From Streptomyces sp. HPF1205 (lineage in GTDB: Bacteria > Actinomycetota > Actinomycetes > Streptomycetales > Streptomycetaceae), in NCBI RefSeq assembly GCF_020400825.1, contig NZ_JAINVH010000001.1, positions 186,001 through 250,000 of the forward strand: a stretch of 64,000 nt of DNA, in the 5' to 3' direction. Made by a program: the position numbers and the translations under genes. Positions 1 through 8,742 of the stretch are shown here, piece by piece. The notes beneath the pieces are model-generated. The model did no database searches. It saw only the letters and a list, made by a program, of their open reading frames with translations, and was not told the DNA's origin. Each line of letters begins with the position of its first letter. Positions within the stretch are counted from its first letter, which is position 1.

Positions 1-485
1 CGGTCGGGAAACACCTCGTCCTGCCGGGGGAGGAAGGCGCCGCCGGAGTCCACCAGATAGACGCACGGCAGTCGGTTGTCGAGCGCGACCTCCTGGGCGC
101 GCAGATGCTTCTTCACCGTGATCGGGTAATAGGTGCCGCCCTTGACCGTGGCGTCGTTCGCCACCACGACCACCTCGTGCCCGGAGACCCGTCCGATACC
201 GGCGATCACGCCCGCTGCCGGGGCCTGCCCGTCGTACATTCCGTCGGCGGCCAGTGGCGCCAGTTCGAGAAAGGGCGAGCCGGGGTCCAGCAGCCCGTCG
301 ACCCGGTCCCGGGGCAGCAGTTTGCCCCGGGCGGTGTGCCGCGCGCGGGCCCTCTCGCCGCCGCCGAGCCGGGCGGCGGCGAGCTTGTCGCGCAGCGCGG
401 CGCTGAGCGCGGTGTGCGCCTGGACGTTGGCGCGGTACGCCTCCGACGCCGGATCTGCGGCGCTGGACAGGGCGGGTGCTGCCAT
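1..485 (-). CDS. Acyl-CoA carboxylase beta subunit (carboxyltransferase), 3' end outside window
   Basis: About 161 N-terminal residues are visible and the gene runs off the left edge. The segment [19 protein letters not shown] followed by [11 protein letters not shown] is typical of biotin-dependent carboxyltransferase beta subunits of the methylcrotonoyl-CoA/propionyl-CoA carboxylase family. The subunit transfers CO2 from biotin to an acyl-CoA in the cytoplasm. The ATG at 485 lies just upstream of the first recognisable family sequence. The gene is divergent from a TetR gene followed by an acyl-CoA dehydrogenase, a context known for leucine/isovalerate degradation (accD1-type); methylcrotonoyl-CoA as substrate is inferred from that context. 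A double inverted-repeat operator separates it from tetR, so it is probably derepressed together with the right-hand genes. Confidence 0.88.
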   Translation of the reverse strand, partial: MAAPALSSAADPASEAYRANVQAHTALSAALRDKLAAARLGGGERARARHTARGKLLPRDRVDGLLDPGSPFLELAPLAADGMYDGQAPAAGVIAGIGRVSGHEVVVVANDATVKGGTYYPITVKKHLRAQEVALDNRLPCVYLVDSGGAFLPRQDEVFPD

Positions 486-502
486 GGTTCGGCCCCCCGG
501 AT

Positions 503-547
503 GTTAGCGGTCGTTAACGTGATGACTCCACGTTAACGCCCGCTAAC
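503..547. promoter_or_regulatory. Double TetR-type operator between divergent genes
   Basis: Two 17-bp arms, GTTAGCGGTCGTTAACG (503-519) and CGTTAACGCCCGCTAAC (531-547), form an inverted repeat with one mismatch. Each arm is itself nearly palindromic around GTTA(A/G)CG-NN-CGTTAAC. The layout therefore suggests two regulator dimers side by side, 18 bp from one start codon and 22 bp from the other. Binding by the adjacent TetR protein is inferred. Confidence 0.72.
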
Positions 548-569
548 CGGATTGTCTAGACTCGATCCC

Positions 570-1202
570 ATGAACCCGACGAAGCCTGTGGAAAACCGGC
601 GCGAGCAGATCCTCAGGGAGGCGGCACGGCTCTTCGCCGAGCGCGGATTCCACGGGGTCGGCGTGGACGAGATAGGGGCCGCGGTCGGCATCAGCGGTCC
701 CGGCCTCTACCGGCACTTCCCGGGCAAGGACGCCATGCTCGCCGAGCTGCTCGTCGGGATCAGCGACCGGCTGCTGGCCGCGGGCCGTATGCGGGTGGCT
801 GAGACCCCCGACCCGCTGCGCGCGCTGGACGCCCTCATCAGGGGGCACATCGACTTCGCCATCGACGACCGTCCCCTCATCACGCTGCACGACCGCGAGC
901 TGGACCGGCTGCGCGAGTCCGACCGCAAACTTGTCCGCCAGCTTCAGCGGCAGTACGTGGAGGAGTGGGTCGGTGTGGTCCGCCGGGTCTATCCCGGCGC
1001 CACGGAGCTGGAGGTGCGCGCCGCCGTCCACGCGGTGTTCGGCCTGCTCAACTCGACCCCCCATCTCGGTGGGCAGGGCGCGGAACCCGACCGGGCGGCC
1101 ATGGCGGCCCTGCTGCACCGCCTGGCGCTGAGCGCTCTGGAGGCTCTGGAGGGCGGCCCGGCGGGTCTGCGGCCCTGGACAGCCGACCGGACCGGCGGGT
1201 AA
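570..1202 (+). CDS. TetR/AcrR family transcriptional regulator
   Basis: Predicted protein of 210 aa, normal for the family. Residues about 10-57 form the TetR N-terminal HTH domain: a helix with REAARLFAERGF, then VDEIGAAVGIS and the recognition segment GLYRHFPGKDAML. The C-terminal half is the variable ligand-binding and dimer domain. The ATG at 570 starts just before the HTH; an in-frame TTG 18 nt earlier is less likely. The gene lies 41 nt before an acyl-CoA dehydrogenase and is divergent from an acyl-CoA carboxylase, so it probably represses branched-chain acyl-CoA catabolism and responds to a pathway acyl-CoA. The likely binding site is the repeat at 503-547. Confidence 0.9.
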   Translation: MNPTKPVENRREQILREAARLFAERGFHGVGVDEIGAAVGISGPGLYRHFPGKDAMLAELLVGISDRLLAAGRMRVAETPDPLRALDALIRGHIDFAIDDRPLITLHDRELDRLRESDRKLVRQLQRQYVEEWVGVVRRVYPGATELEVRAAVHAVFGLLNSTPHLGGQGAEPDRAAMAALLHRLALSALEALEGGPAGLRPWTADRTGG

Positions 1203-1243
1203 CTTACTGAGCGCTTGCTTAACCGGTCGAGGGGAGGCGCGCC

Positions 1244-2401
1244 ATGCGTCGTACGGTGTTCAACGAGGACCACGAGGCGTTCCGCGAGACGATACGTGCC
1301 TTCATCGAGGCCGAGGTCGTGCCCGTGTACGACGAATGGCTGACCGCCGGCCAGGCGCCGCGCGACTTCTACTTCAAGCTCGGCGAGCTGGGCGTCTTCG
1401 GTATCGAAGTGCCCGAGGAGTACGGCGGCGCGGGGGAGAACAGCTTCAAGTTCCAGGCCGTCATCAGCGAGGAGTGCGCCCGGGCCGGCGTGAGCTTCGG
1501 CGGCAGCGGCGTCCACGTGGGCCTGTGCCTGCCGTACCTGATGGCGTATGCCACGGACGAGCAGAAGAAGCGGTGGCTGCCCGGCTTCGTCAGCGGCGAG
1601 ATCATGTTCGCCATCGCCATGACCGAGCCAGGAACGGGCTCCGACCTGGCCGGCATGAAGACCACCGCCAGGCTCGCGGCCGACGGCAGTCACTACGTCC
1701 TCAACGGCGCGAAGACCTTCATCACCGGCGGCGTCCACGCCGACCGCGTCATCGTCTGCGCCCGCACCGCGCCGCCCTCCCCCGAGGACCGCAGGGCCGG
1801 CATATCCCTGTTCGTGGTCGACACCAAGGCCGCGGGCTACGCGGTCGGCCGCAAACTCGACAAGCTCGGCCTGAAGGCGTCCGACACCGCGGAACTGTCC
1901 TTCACCGACGTCAAGGTGCCCGTCGAGGACCTGCTCGGCGAGGAGGGGAAGGGCTTCTCGTACCTCGGCCAGAACCTTCCCCAGGAGCGCCTCGCCATCG
2001 CGGTCGGCGCCTACTCCCAGGCCGCGGCCGCCGTCCGTTTCGCCCGGACGTACGTCAAGGAGCGCACCGTCTTCGGGCAGAGCGTCGCCTCGTTCCAGAA
2101 CACCAAGTTCGAGCTCGCCGCGTGCAAGGCCGAGGTCGACGCCGCCGAGGCAGTCGTCGACCGCGCCCTGGACGCTCACGACAAGGGTGAGCTGACCGCC
2201 GCCGACGCCGCTTCCGCCAAGCTCTTCTGCACCGAGGTCGCCTCGCGCGTCATCGACCGCTGCCTCCAGCTCCACGGCGGCTACGGGTACATGAACGAGT
2301 ACCCGATCGCCCGCCTGTACGCCGACAACCGTGTCAACCGCATATACGGCGGCACCAGCGAGGTCATGAAGACGATCATCGCCAAGTCGATGGGCCTGTG
2401 A
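1244..2401 (+). CDS. Acyl-CoA dehydrogenase family flavoprotein
   Basis: Predicted 385 aa, full length. It carries the ACAD signature MTEPGTGSDLAG, the FAD-contacting KTFITGG segment, the RTVFGQ motif and the C-terminal IYGGTSEV. FAD-dependent alpha,beta-dehydrogenation of an acyl-CoA in the cytoplasm is expected. Medium-chain enzymes carry their catalytic Glu in the YEGT motif, but here that position is Gly (YGGT). Isovaleryl-CoA and long-chain type enzymes also lack it and take the base from another helix, so an isovaleryl- or other branched-chain substrate is plausible. The gene is probably cotranscribed with tetR (41-nt gap; GGGGAGG RBS). Bases 2402-2605 downstream hold no convincing gene. 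Confidence 0.92.
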   Translation: MRRTVFNEDHEAFRETIRAFIEAEVVPVYDEWLTAGQAPRDFYFKLGELGVFGIEVPEEYGGAGENSFKFQAVISEECARAGVSFGGSGVHVGLCLPYLMAYATDEQKKRWLPGFVSGEIMFAIAMTEPGTGSDLAGMKTTARLAADGSHYVLNGAKTFITGGVHADRVIVCARTAPPSPEDRRAGISLFVVDTKAAGYAVGRKLDKLGLKASDTAELSFTDVKVPVEDLLGEEGKGFSYLGQNLPQERLAIAVGAYSQAAAAVRFARTYVKERTVFGQSVASFQNTKFELAACKAEVDAAEAVVDRALDAHDKGELTAADAASAKLFCTEVASRVIDRCLQLHGGYGYMNEYPIARLYADNRVNRIYGGTSEVMKTIIAKSMGL

Positions 2402-2605
2402 AGGATCCCGCGTCCGAGCCGGCCCGCGCGTCCGGGAGCGGCGCGCGGGCCGTCGGCGGCACCGCCTGCGAGCCCCGTTCCCAGGCCTGGTTCCGCACCC
2501 GGGGCAAGCCCGCCGACGACCCTCTGCTCGCGTCCCGTGCTCCTGACGCGGCGGGCTCGGCTCCCCGCCTTCGTCACTGATCGTGACGACCGCGCCGGAA
2601 CGGCA

Positions 2606-3409
2606 TCAGCTCTGTGCGTCCAGCCCGGCCGCCGCCAGCAGGTAGGCGGTCATCGGCGCGTACAGGTGCGGCGCCACATTGTCGTCGAGCGGGACGGTGA
2701 CCAGGAGACTGCCCTCGGCTTCGCCCACGAAGAGCGCCGGGTCGTTGCTGTCGGCGAACCCCACGGTGTCGATGCCGCGCCCGCCGGCGCATCCCGCCCA
2801 GCCGTGGTCGGCGATCACCAGGTCGGGCTGCGGCTCGCCCTCGCGCTCCAAAGCGACGAGGATCTCACGCATGGGGTCGGGGGAGTGCGTGTGCACCAGG
2901 CCCGCGCCCCTGTGCAGCATGAAGACCCCCGCCAGGTGGCGGATCTCGCCGCCGTCCGCGTACAGGTTCTCCCTCGGCTCGACCAGGGTGCAGCCGGCGG
3001 CTCTCAAGGCGGCGGCCAGCGCGTGGTGCACCGCGAACAGACCGGCGGGGTGACCGGTGGCGAGCAGCACCCTTGAGGTGTTCTCCGCGGCCTTGTGCAG
3101 CACGGCGGCCATGCGGTCCAGCGCGTCGACCGTCAGTTCGGGGTCGATGGTGTCCTGGCCCCGCCGGTGCGCCGGGTCGGCGACGACACCGCAGCGCTCG
3201 GCCATCAGCTCCAGCACGTCCGCCGGGTCCCGCCAGCGGTCGCCCAGTTCCAACCCGAGCCAGAAGTACCGGTTCCCCTCGGCGAGCTCGCGATAGTGGT
3301 CGAGGTTGTTCTCCCGGGAGGTGGCGACGTCCCCCGCTATACGGGTACGTACCAGGTGAGCGGCGAGGGACTGGCGCGAGGGCGCGGCGGGCGCGGGATC
3401 CATGGGCAT
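2606..3409 (-). CDS. Conserved phosphatase-like protein of unknown role
   Basis: Predicted 267 aa from the ATG at 3409; the frame stays open upstream to 3556, but that extra stretch is low-complexity. The N-terminal segment [15 protein letters not shown] followed by [10 protein letters not shown], and a C-terminal [11 protein letters not shown]...[17 protein letters not shown] segment, match a soluble family that I recall being labelled phosphatase in streptomycetes. I see no classical catalytic motif that proves that label. The GHPAGL-type and THSPDPM segments could be phosphate-handling loops. The gene is convergent with the acyl-CoA dehydrogenase and divergent from agmatinase; neither suggests a role. 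No strong Shine-Dalgarno precedes the chosen start. Confidence 0.75.
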   Translation of the reverse strand: MPMDPAPAAPSRQSLAAHLVRTRIAGDVATSRENNLDHYRELAEGNRYFWLGLELGDRWRDPADVLELMAERCGVVADPAHRRGQDTIDPELTVDALDRMAAVLHKAAENTSRVLLATGHPAGLFAVHHALAAALRAAGCTLVEPRENLYADGGEIRHLAGVFMLHRGAGLVHTHSPDPMREILVALEREGEPQPDLVIADHGWAGCAGGRGIDTVGFADSNDPALFVGEAEGSLLVTVPLDDNVAPHLYAPMTAYLLAAAGLDAQS

Positions 3410-3625
3410 GCCGACATTGTCCCGCCCCGCCGCACGGGCGTGCGACGCCCGCCGCATCGACGCCAAGGCGTAATCGACGCCAGGGATTGGAGGAAAAGTA
3501 CATTTCGGCGCGTTCGGGAGAGCCCGTATGGTCGGCGTCCTGGGCGCACGCGACACGCCCTCGCGCGCCCACCCCGTACGCCCGCCCCCGTACTCCTACC
3601 GGAGTCCACGCAGGAAAGAGGCAGC

Positions 3626-4582
3626 ATGAGCAGCGAACCACGCGGCCCCGTCGACTCCTCGCGCATACCGCGCTACGCAGGACCCGCGACCTTCGCCCGC
3701 CTGCCGAGGCTGGACGAGGTGGGCACCACGGACGTCGCCGTGGTGGGGGTGCCGTTCGACTCCGGCGTCTCCTTCCGCCCCGGCGCCCGCTTCGGCGGCA
3801 ACGCTGTCCGCGAGGCGTCCCGGCTCCTGCGCCCGTACAACCCCGCCCAGGACGCCGCGCCCTTCGCCCTCGCCCAGGTCGCGGACGCGGGGGACATCGC
3901 CGTCAACCCCTTCGACATCGACGAGGCGGTCGAGACCGTCCAGGCCGCCGCCGGCGAACTGCTCGACACCGGCGCACGACTGGTGACCCTGGGCGGCGAC
4001 CACACCATCGCGCTGCCTCTGCTGCGTGCCGTCGCCCGCAGGCACGGCCCGGTCGCGCTGCTGCACTTCGACGCGCATCTGGACACCTGGGACACCTATT
4101 TCGGCGCCGCGTACACGCACGGCACACCGTTCCGCCGGGCCGTCGAGGAGGGCCTGCTGGACACCTCCGCCCTCTCGCACGTCGGCACCCGCGGCCCGCT
4201 GTACGGCAAGAAGGACCTCGACGACGACGCGAAGATGGGTTTCGGCATCGTGACCTCGGCCGACGTCATGCGACGCGGGGTCGACGAGGTCACCCAGCAG
4301 CTGCGGGAGCGGATCGGCGACCGGCCGCTCTACATCTCGATCGACATCGACGTGCTCGACCCCGCCCACGCCCCGGGCACCGGCACGCCGGAAGCCGGCG
4401 GCCTCACCTCGCGTGAACTGCTGGAGATCCTGCGCGGCCTGGCCGACCGCAGGCTGGTCTCGGCCGACGTGGTGGAGGTCGCTCCGGCCTACGACCACGC
4501 CGAGATCACCTCGATCGCGGCCTCGCACACCGCCTACGAACTGACGACGATCATGAGCCGGCAGATCGCGGCCGGGCGCTGA
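3626..4582 (+). CDS. speB: Agmatinase (ureohydrolase family)
   Basis: Predicted 318 aa. The binuclear manganese site is intact: [15 protein letters not shown] and [19 protein letters not shown] supply the canonical His and Asp ligands of the arginase/agmatinase fold. The expected reaction is agmatine to putrescine plus urea in the cytoplasm; related guanidino substrates such as guanidinobutyrate cannot be excluded by motif alone. The ATG at 3626 follows AGGAAAGAGGC, a good RBS; the upstream in-frame extension to 3095 is low-complexity and overlaps the divergent gene. The transcript appears monocistronic and ends at the hairpin at 4608-4643. Confidence 0.93.
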   Translation: MSSEPRGPVDSSRIPRYAGPATFARLPRLDEVGTTDVAVVGVPFDSGVSFRPGARFGGNAVREASRLLRPYNPAQDAAPFALAQVADAGDIAVNPFDIDEAVETVQAAAGELLDTGARLVTLGGDHTIALPLLRAVARRHGPVALLHFDAHLDTWDTYFGAAYTHGTPFRRAVEEGLLDTSALSHVGTRGPLYGKKDLDDDAKMGFGIVTSADVMRRGVDEVTQQLRERIGDRPLYISIDIDVLDPAHAPGTGTPEAGGLTSRELLEILRGLADRRLVSADVVEVAPAYDHAEITSIAASHTAYELTTIMSRQIAAGR

Positions 4583-4607
4583 ACCGGGTAGTTCACCCGA
4601 AAAGACT

Positions 4608-4643
4608 ACGACCAAGGTCGCACTCATGTGCGACCTTGGTCGT
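4608..4643 (+). terminator. Perfect 16-bp hairpin after agmatinase
   Basis: Arms acgaccaaggtcgcac and gtgcgaccttggtcgt flank a 4-nt TCAT loop with no mismatch. No T-run follows, which is common for streptomycete terminators. Each arm contains the self-palindromic core CGACC-AA-GGTCG, so an operator role for the following ABC transporter is an alternative. Confidence 0.65.
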
Positions 4644-4747
4644 TGGATGTGATGAGGGAGGATGAAAGGCACGGCCCGGGGTGTTGTCGCCACGGAGCGG
4701 ATGGCGGCAGTGCCGCGGGACCGGGCGACGACGGGAGGGAGGACCGC

Positions 4748-7700
4748 GTGACGACGGCGAGGCCGGAAGCAGCGGTGAAGAACGGTCCGGAGCCGGGGTG
4801 GCTCCGGCGGCTGACCGCGTACTGCTGGCGGTACAAGCGCAGCGTGCTGCTCGCGCTCGGGGCGTCGCTCGCCGGGATGGCGGTCACCGCCCTGATCCCT
4901 CTGGTGCCGAAGCTGATCATCGACGACGTCATCGTCAAGCACGACAAACCGCTCGCCCCGTGGGCCGCCGCGCTGATCGGCGCGGCCGTGGTGGTCTACG
5001 CCCTGACCTACATGCGCAGATACTACGGCGGGCGGCTCGCCCTCGACGTCCAGCACGACCTGCGCACCGACATGTTCGGCACGATCATGCGGCTCGACGG
5101 CCGCCGTCAGGACGAGCTGAGCACCGGCCAGGTCGTCGGTCGTGCGACGAGTGACCTGCAACTGATCCAGGGGCTGCTGTTCATGCTGCCCGTCGTGCTG
5201 GGCAACCTGCTGCTGTTCCTGCTCTCGCTCGTCGTCATGCTGCTGCTCTCGCCGCTGCTGACGCTGGTCGCCCTGGCCGTCGCGCCGGCCCTGTGGTTCA
5301 TCGCGGACCGCTCGCGCAAGCGCCTGTTCCCCGCGACCTGGTACGCGCAGGGACAGGCCGCGGCCGTTGCCGGAATCGTCGACGGGTCCGTGACCGGCGT
5401 GCGGGTGGTCAAGGGCTTCGGCCAGGAGCAGCAGGAAATGGACAAGCTGGAGGCCGTCAGCCGCAGGCTCTTCGCCGGCCGGCTGCGCGGTATCCGGCTG
5501 TCCGCCCGCTACGGCCCGGCTCTCCAGGCGGTCCCCTCGCTCGGCCAGGTCGGCATGCTCGCCCTGGGCGGCTGGATGGCCACCCGCGGCGAGATCACCC
5601 TGGGCACGTTCGTCGCCTTCTCGACCTACTTGGCGCAGCTCACCGGCCCGGTCCGGATGCTCACCATGATCCTCACCGTCGGCCAGCAGGCCCGGGCGGG
5701 CGTCGAGCGCGTTCTCGAACTCATCGACACCCGGCCCGCCCTGGAGGAGGGCACGCAAGCGCTGTCCCCGGACGCCCCCGCCACCGTCGAGTTCGACCAG
5801 GTCACCTTCGGCTACAGCGCGGACCGGCCGGTCCTGGACGGCTTCGGCCTGCGCGTCGCCCCTGGGGAGACCGTCGCGCTGGTCGGTTCCTCGGGCTCGG
5901 GGAAGTCCACCGTCTCGCTGCTCCTGCCGCGGTTCTACGACGTGACCGGCGGCGCGGTGCGGATCGGCGGCACCGACGTGCGGGACCTGACCTTCGAGTC
6001 GCTGCGCTCGGCGATCGGCATGGTGCCCGAGGACAGCTTCCTGTTCTCCGACACCGTGCGGGCCAACATCGCCTTCGGCAAGCCGGACGCCACCGACGAC
6101 GAGATCCGAGCCGCGACTCGCGCCGCCCAGGCCCACGACTTCATCATGGCGCTGCCCGACGGTTACGACACGGTGGTCGGTGAACAGGGCCTCACTCTCT
6201 CCGGCGGCCAGCGGCAGCGCGTCGCCCTGGCCCGCGCCATCCTCACCGACCCCAGGCTGCTGCTGCTCGACGACGCCACCTCGGCGGTCGACGCCAGGGT
6301 CGAGGCGGAGATCTTCGACGCCCTGCGCGAGGTCATGCGAGGCCGCACCACCCTGCTCATCGCACACCGCCGTTCCACGCTCGAACTCGCCGATCGGATC
6401 GCGGTCCTTGACGCCGGGCGGCTGTCCGACATCGGGACGCACGAGGAACTCGAAGAGCGCAGCCCGCTGTACCGTGCCCTGCTGACCGACCCGGACGCGC
6501 TCGGCGCGGACGTGGTCGAGCCGGACCCGGCCGGCGCAGTGGCCGCGCTGACCGGGGCAGGAGCGGGCGCGGGCAGCGTCAGCGCCGAGGCGGAGCAGGT
6601 CCTGGCATCGGAGGACGGGACCGGCGGCGGGACAAAGGGGGCGGCCGGTCGGGCGCAGGGCACCGGCCGGAGCCCGGACGATCGCGGCCAGGTCACCCCT
6701 GAGCTGTGGCCGCAGGACCGCCGGGCGCAGGACGGAGACGTGCCGGGCGTGGGCGGGGCCGCGGCCGGGGCCGGCGCCTCCGGCGTTCCCGGCGGAGCCG
6801 GCGGGCAGGGCCGCGGAGGCATGGCGGGTGCGCTGGCCGGAATGCCCGCCACCCCGGAACTGCTGGCCAAGGTCGCGGCACTGCCACCCGCCCTGGACAC
6901 CCCTGACGTGGACGAGAACCGGGCACGGGCCGCCGAGCCCGATTTCGGCCTCGGCCGGATGCTGCGGGGCTTCCGGGGTCCTTTGCTGGTCAGTCTCGTG
7001 CTGGTGGCGATCGACGCCGTCGCCGGACTGCTGCTCCCGGTGCTGATCAGGCACGGCATCGACGCCGGTGTCCGCCGTGAGGCGCTCGGGGCGGTCTGGG
7101 CGTCGTCGCTGCTGGGCCTGGCGCTGGTCCTCGCGCAGTGGGCCGCCGAATGGGGATCGACGCTGATCACCGGCCGCACGGGGGAGCGCGTCCTCTACAG
7201 CCTGCGGGTGAAGATCTTCGCCCACCTGCACCGGCTGGGGCTGGACTACTACGAGCGCGAACTGACCGGCCGCATCATGACGCGGATGACCACGGACGTC
7301 GACGCCCTGTCGACGTTCCTGCAGACCGGCCTGGTCACCGCACTGGTCAGTGTGCTCACCTTCGGCGGCATCCTGGTGGCGCTTCTGGCCATCGACGTCG
7401 AACTGGCTCTGCTCGTCTTCGCCTCGCTGCCGATCCTCGTCGCCGCCACTTGGGTGTTCCGCCGCAAATCCGTGAAGGCCTACGTGCTGGCCCGGGAGCG
7501 GGTCGCGGTCGTGAACGCCGACCTGCAGGAGCACGTCGCCGGTTTGCGCATCGTCCAGGCGTTCGGAGCCGAGCGGCGCGGCGCGGAGCGTTTCCGCCGG
7601 CGCAGCGAGGAGTACCGCGACGCCAGGCTGCGCGGACAATTCCTGATCTCGGTCTACTTCCCCTTCGTCCAGTTCCTGTCCAGCGTCGCCGCGGCCCTGG

Positions 7701-8680
7701 TCCTCATCGTGGGCGCCCACCGGGTGAGCGCCGGAACGCTCACGGCCGGTGCCCTGGTGGCGTACCTGCTCTACATCGACCTGTTCTTCTCACCCGTGCA
7801 GCAGCTCTCCCAGGTCTTCGACGGCTACCAGCAGGCCTCGGTCTCCCTGGGCCGCATCCGGGAACTGCTGCGTGAGCCGACCGCCACGCCGGCGCCCGAG
7901 CGGCCGCGCCCGGTCGCCGGGTTGCGAGGCGAGATAACCTTCCGCGACGTGCGCTTCCGTTACGGCGGCGCGGAGGGTGAGGGCGCCGAGGCGCTGGCGG
8001 GCGTGACCCTGCGCATACCCGCGGGACAGACGGTCGCCTTCGTCGGCGAGACTGGTGCCGGCAAGTCCACGCTGGTGAAGATGGTCGCGCGCTTCTACGA
8101 CCCCACGGCGGGCGCGGTGCTCGTGGACGGCACGGACATCCGCGAACTCGACCTTTCGGGCTACCGCCGGCGCCTTGGCGTCGTGCCGCAGGAGCCGTAC
8201 CTGTTCGCGGGCACTGTCCGGGACGCCATCGCCTACGGACGCATGGACGCGACGGACGCCGAGGTCGAGGCGGCTGCCCGGGCGGTCGGCGCGCACGCGA
8301 TGATCGCCACGCTGGACGGCGGCTACCTGCACCAGGTCGCCGAGCGGGGCCGTAACCTGTCCGCGGGGCAGCGCCAGTTGATAGCCCTCGCGCGCGCCCA
8401 ACTCGTCGACCCGGCGATCCTGCTGCTGGACGAGGCCACCGCCGCGCTGGACCTGGCGACCGAGGCCATGGTCAACCAGGCAGCGGATCGCCTGGCCGTG
8501 CGGCGTACCACCCTGGTCGTCGCCCACCGGCTGAGTACCGCCGCCCGGGCCGACCGGGTCGTGCTGCTCGACCGCGGCCGCGTGGTCGAGGACGGCACGC
8601 ACGAGGAGTTGCTGGCCCGTGACGGACGGTACGCCGAGCTGTGGCGCACCTTCAGCGGCGAACTGCGGGCAGCCGCCTGA
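4748..8680 (+). CDS. Fused two-cassette ABC exporter (TMD-NBD-TMD-NBD)
   Basis: Predicted 1310 aa, two half-exporters in one chain. TMD1 covers about residues 20-320. NBD1 has Walker A GSSGSGKST (~380), signature LSGGQRQR (~484) and Walker B LLLLDDATSAVD (~506). An Ala/Gly-rich linker spans about 590-720 and TMD2 about 735-1010. NBD2 has GETGAGKST (~1100), LSAGQRQL (~1204) and ILLLDEATAALD (~1225). NBD1 has Asp where the catalytic Glu should be and NBD2 has LSAGQ, so one of the two ATP sites is degenerate, as in heterodimeric multidrug/lipid exporters. The GTG at 4748 follows GGGAGGGAGGACC. Substrate unknown; drug or lipid export is inferred. Confidence 0.93.
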   Translation: MTTARPEAAVKNGPEPGWLRRLTAYCWRYKRSVLLALGASLAGMAVTALIPLVPKLIIDDVIVKHDKPLAPWAAALIGAAVVVYALTYMRRYYGGRLALDVQHDLRTDMFGTIMRLDGRRQDELSTGQVVGRATSDLQLIQGLLFMLPVVLGNLLLFLLSLVVMLLLSPLLTLVALAVAPALWFIADRSRKRLFPATWYAQGQAAAVAGIVDGSVTGVRVVKGFGQEQQEMDKLEAVSRRLFAGRLRGIRLSARYGPALQAVPSLGQVGMLALGGWMATRGEITLGTFVAFSTYLAQLTGPVRMLTMILTVGQQARAGVERVLELIDTRPALEEGTQALSPDAPATVEFDQVTFGYSADRPVLDGFGLRVAPGETVALVGSSGSGKSTVSLLLPRFYDVTGGAVRIGGTDVRDLTFESLRSAIGMVPEDSFLFSDTVRANIAFGKPDATDDEIRAATRAAQAHDFIMALPDGYDTVVGEQGLTLSGGQRQRVALARAILTDPRLLLLDDATSAVDARVEAEIFDALREVMRGRTTLLIAHRRSTLELADRIAVLDAGRLSDIGTHEELEERSPLYRALLTDPDALGADVVEPDPAGAVAALTGAGAGAGSVSAEAEQVLASEDGTGGGTKGAAGRAQGTGRSPDDRGQVTPELWPQDRRAQDGDVPGVGGAAAGAGASGVPGGAGGQGRGGMAGALAGMPATPELLAKVAALPPALDTPDVDENRARAAEPDFGLGRMLRGFRGPLLVSLVLVAIDAVAGLLLPVLIRHGIDAGVRREALGAVWASSLLGLALVLAQWAAEWGSTLITGRTGERVLYSLRVKIFAHLHRLGLDYYERELTGRIMTRMTTDVDALSTFLQTGLVTALVSVLTFGGILVALLAIDVELALLVFASLPILVAATWVFRRKSVKAYVLARERVAVVNADLQEHVAGLRIVQAFGAERRGAERFRRRSEEYRDARLRGQFLISVYFPFVQFLSSVAAALVLIVGAHRVSAGTLTAGALVAYLLYIDLFFSPVQQLSQVFDGYQQASVSLGRIRELLREPTATPAPERPRPVAGLRGEITFRDVRFRYGGAEGEGAEALAGVTLRIPAGQTVAFVGETGAGKSTLVKMVARFYDPTAGAVLVDGTDIRELDLSGYRRRLGVVPQEPYLFAGTVRDAIAYGRMDATDAEVEAAARAVGAHAMIATLDGGYLHQVAERGRNLSAGQRQLIALARAQLVDPAILLLDEATAALDLATEAMVNQAADRLAVRRTTLVVAHRLSTAARADRVVLLDRGRVVEDGTHEELLARDGRYAELWRTFSGELRAAA

Positions 8681-8742
8681 CGGCCGACGTCCGCATGTCC
8701 TCCCGTGTCCCGGCCAGGCCCTGAGCGGCCGGCCGGGAACCG

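Noticed and set aside
2398..2580. 60-aa frame starting in the stop codon of the acyl-CoA dehydrogenase (GTGA)
   Set aside because: The overlap looks like translational coupling, but the peptide is low-complexity, has no recognisable feature and no RBS of its own. A real short gene cannot be fully excluded.
3596..7720. Very long open frame on the minus strand opposite agmatinase and the ABC exporter
   Set aside because: It is antisense to two genes with intact motifs, has a skewed Gln/Arg/Asp composition and shows no family feature. Long antisense frames are usual in high-GC DNA.
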